In this document: positions 16,188 through 17,863 of the stretch, in pieces
How the letters are laid out: the number at the start of each line of letters is the position of its first letter
How positions within the stretch are numbered: position 1 is the stretch's first letter
Notes under the pieces: generated by a model
What the model saw: only the letters and a program-made list of their open reading frames with translations
The model's database searches: none
Told to the model about the DNA's origin: nothing
Program-made: the position numbers and the translations under genes
Assembly (NCBI GenBank): GCA_017428805.1
Contig: JAFRQC010000105.1
Span: 1 to 17,863, forward strand
Reading direction: 5' to 3'
Length of the DNA: 17,863 bases
DNA from: Prevotella sp.
GTDB lineage: Bacteria > Bacteroidota > Bacteroidia > Bacteroidales > Bacteroidaceae

Positions 16188-16879
16188 AACTTTATCTTTT
16201 GGACGTCGTTTTCAATAATCGTATAGATCAGCGCAGGCTGTTCGAAGAAATCGTTCTCACGGAAGGCGTGGAGCTTGTAGAACTTCACCGTATCCACGTT
16301 GATCTGTGCATTCACCGTCGGTTTCAGCAGAAAGGTCTTGTCACGCTTGTAGGCAATGAGCTGCACACAACAGTGCTCCAGTGCATTCAGATCCTCACGG
16401 CCGAACTCTTCGAGATATTCTTTCGTGTTTGGTTCCAATTCTCCTTCAGCACGTACGGTCCAGGCATTGTTCTCGCCTGTCATATATACGTAACGCATAT
16501 AGTAGTTCGAGTCGTTCACGAGATAACTCTCGAATCGCGTCTGCGTCAGTTCCTTCATATCCATCGGCACAAAGGCCAGGTAGGCACTCAACCGTTCCCC
16601 ACCCTTGCGCTCCACAGGTTTCGCCTTGAAGGTAATGGGCTTGTCTTCGGGTTCCGAATCTTCGTCAGAGGAATGGGGAGAATGGGCAGATTGGGACTTT
16701 ACTTCGACCATATGTCCCGTGCCGTAGTCCTCATCGCCTACAACCACGACTTCCGTCGTCAGCATAGGCACCTGAAAACCGTCTTCGTCCTCTACGAGCA
16801 CGATGTTCTTCCCCTGGAATCCGGCCACACGGCCACCTCCTATCTCATTCAGGAATCTGACCTGATCACCAATCTTCAT
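16184..16879 (-). CDS. DUF2027 protein without the usual Smr domain
   Basis: Bacteroidota protein of unknown function. The N-terminus MKIGDQVRFLNEIGGGRVAG and the following GKNIVLVEDEDGFQVPML segment match the DUF2027 family, a small beta-rich domain with an Asp/Glu/Ser-rich linker (about 60-80), then a second domain from about 90 to 225. From family knowledge these proteins are usually about 340-400 residues and end in an Smr nuclease-like domain with a DLH motif. This one has 231 residues and stops right after the second domain, and the stop codon overlaps the nadE start, so no room is left for Smr. The reading frame is otherwise clean. It may be a natural short form or the result of a deletion. 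The function is not assigned. Confidence 0.8.
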   Translation of the reverse strand: MKIGDQVRFLNEIGGGRVAGFQGKNIVLVEDEDGFQVPMLTTEVVVVGDEDYGTGHMVEVKSQSAHSPHSSDEDSEPEDKPITFKAKPVERKGGERLSAYLAFVPMDMKELTQTRFESYLVNDSNYYMRYVYMTGENNAWTVRAEGELEPNTKEYLEEFGREDLNALEHCCVQLIAYKRDKTFLLKPTVNAQINVDTVKFYKLHAFRENDFFEQPALIYTIIENDVQKIKL

Positions 16880-16904
16880 CTCTTTTAGTTTCTTTTTCTG
16901 GGGG

Positions 16905-16936
16905 CAAAGGTAAATAAAATTGCCCGAACCACCAAA
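16905..16936 (-). promoter_or_regulatory. Promoter of the DUF2027-nadE operon
   Basis: On the minus strand TACCTTTG (16912-16905) is an exact -7 element and TTTG (16936-16933) the -33 element, 20 bp apart. The start site would be near 16898, about 20 nt before the ATG. The promoter lies within the preceding rnf terminator: the -33 element is in the hairpin loop, and the -7 element starts at the hairpin's foot. Confidence 0.7.
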
Positions 16937-16955
16937 GATTCGGGCAATTTTATTT
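16912..16955 (-). terminator. Terminator of the rnf operon
   Basis: A 17-bp perfect stem (16912-16928 with 16939-16955) with the G/C core TTGCCCGAA/TTCGGGCAA and A/T ends surrounds a 10-nt loop. It lies 16 bp after the rnfA stop. On the minus strand the foot carries A before and T after the core, as in an intrinsic terminator; the symmetry would also allow function from the other side. Confidence 0.85.
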
Positions 16956-16971
16956 TATCAAGGGAATATTA

Positions 16972-17574
16972 TCAGATGATTCCGAAGAGGTTCTTGAGGC
17001 CGCCGTCGACACCGGAGAAGCCCATAAAGGCCAGCGAAAGGAGACCTGCGGAAAGCATCACGATGGCCATACCCTGCATACCCTTGGGAATCTTTACAAG
17101 CTCAAGTTGTTCACGCATACCGGCGAAGACGGTCAGCGCCACACCGAAACCGATGGCGGTGGAGAAGGCATAGACCACAGACTGCAAGAGGTCGTAATCT
17201 TTCTGAATACAGAGGATGGCGACACCGAGCACGGCACAGTTGGTCGTGATCAGGGGCAGGAAGATTCCAAGCGCCTGATACAAGGCGGGCGACACCTTCT
17301 TGAGCACAATCTCCACCATCTGGACAAGTGAGGCGATGACAAGGATAAAGGCAATCGTCTGCAGATACTGCAAGCCGAAGGCATCGAGCACATATTTCTG
17401 TACAAGCCAGGTTACGATGGTGGCAAGTGTCAGCACAAAGGCTACAGCTGCCGCCATACCCAGCGAGGTGTCAATCTTCTTCGATACGCCAAGGAACGGA
17501 CAGATGCCGAGGAACTGTGACAACACGATGTTGTTCACGAAGATGGCGCTAATGAAAATCAGTATATATTCCAT
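16972..17574 (-). CDS. rnfA: Ion-translocating electron transport complex subunit RnfA
   Basis: Integral membrane subunit of the Rnf complex, which couples electron flow between ferredoxin and NAD to transport of Na+ or H+ across the inner membrane. The 200-residue protein has the family's usual length and about six membrane segments. Family signatures are NNIVLSQFLGICPFLGVSKK near the start and LPLITTNCAVLGVAILC in the middle; the conserved cysteines in these two helices are both present (NCAVLG and LGICPF). It could be confused with NqrE, a close relative, but the adjacent rnfE-like gene and the order rnfE-rnfA at the operon end fit Rnf. It begins 3 bp after rnfE, so it is part of the same transcript, and is the last gene before the terminator. 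Confidence 0.93.
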   Translation of the reverse strand: MEYILIFISAIFVNNIVLSQFLGICPFLGVSKKIDTSLGMAAAVAFVLTLATIVTWLVQKYVLDAFGLQYLQTIAFILVIASLVQMVEIVLKKVSPALYQALGIFLPLITTNCAVLGVAILCIQKDYDLLQSVVYAFSTAIGFGVALTVFAGMREQLELVKIPKGMQGMAIVMLSAGLLSLAFMGFSGVDGGLKNLFGII

Positions 17575-17577
17575 AAT

Positions 17578-17863
17578 TTATGCCTTTCTAAGTTTATTGA
17601 CGATAGCAATCAGGAAGCCGAGGGTGATGAATGCACCCGGAGGCAGCACGAAGAGCAGGATGTTGTAAGTCTCAGGCAGTAAGGTAAATCCGAAAACCGA
17701 ACCATTGCCCAGCAACTCACGGCAAATACCGAGGAGTGTCAGTCCCAGCGTAAAGCCGAGGCCAATACCAATACCATCGAAAAGAGAGTCAATGGGCGAG
17801 TTCTTGGCAGCAAAGGCCTCCGCACGGCCGAGGATGATACAGTTCACCACAATCAGCGGGATA
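17578..17863 (-). CDS. rnfE: Ion-translocating electron transport complex subunit RnfE (3' part)
   Basis: C-terminal half of a membrane subunit of the Rnf complex, partner of RnfA. The gene enters from beyond the right edge; the first visible residues are IPLIVVNCIILGRAEAFAAK, a strong RnfE signature, preceded by no start codon in the window. The GTG at 17850 is internal, not a start. About 95 residues remain, with at least two membrane segments, GLGFTLGLTLLGICRELLG and LLFVLPPGAFITLGFLIAIV, and a short basic end (NKLRKA). The remaining rnf genes should lie to the right. Confidence 0.9.
   Translation of the reverse strand, partial: IPLIVVNCIILGRAEAFAAKNSPIDSLFDGIGIGLGFTLGLTLLGICRELLGNGSVFGFTLLPETYNILLFVLPPGAFITLGFLIAIVNKLRKA

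Overview
The window reads as a chromosomal segment of a Bacteroidota bacterium, most likely from the Prevotella group. The evidence is Bacteroides-type promoters (TTTG, about 20 bp, then TAnnTTTG) ahead of several genes, no consistent Shine-Dalgarno sequences, a DUF2027 protein, a gyrA followed directly by a secreted TPR protein, and an rnfE-rnfA gene order. The assignment rests on family resemblance only; no search was run.

Left part (1-6885): an AT-rich leader and a promoter precede a four-gene, tightly packed type I restriction-modification operon, hsdM - hsdS - fic - hsdR. HsdM and HsdS make the methyltransferase and HsdR adds ATP-driven cleavage. The inserted gene encodes a three-part protein (VbhA-like segment, Fic domain, winged helix). 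The module is bracketed by a 32-bp sequence present at both ends in opposite orientation with 31 of 32 positions identical. No integrase or transposase is present.

Middle part (6886-14220): on the minus strand gyrA is followed after 24 bp by a secreted TPR-repeat protein gene that ends before a large hairpin. gyrA is divergent from clpC on the plus strand. The 884 bp between them contain no convincing gene. They hold two diverged copies of a hairpin-rich sequence in opposite orientation, each carrying about six hairpins in the same order, with stems that differ in sequence but still pair. Each copy lies a few tens of bases upstream of a promoter (gyrA on one side, clpC on the other). This is the least explained structure in the window.

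Right part (14187-17863): clpC and nadE converge on one bidirectional terminator that overlaps the last clpC codons. nadE is translationally coupled to an upstream DUF2027 gene that lacks the usual C-terminal Smr domain. Upstream of these is the 3' end of an rnf operon (rnfE partial, then rnfA). The rnf terminator hairpin carries in its loop the -33 element of the next promoter.

The best candidates for something undescribed are the mirrored hairpin arrays between gyrA and clpC, the inverted repeats bracketing the restriction module together with its embedded Fic protein, an intragenic palindrome in fic, and the triplicated cysteine motif in HsdR.
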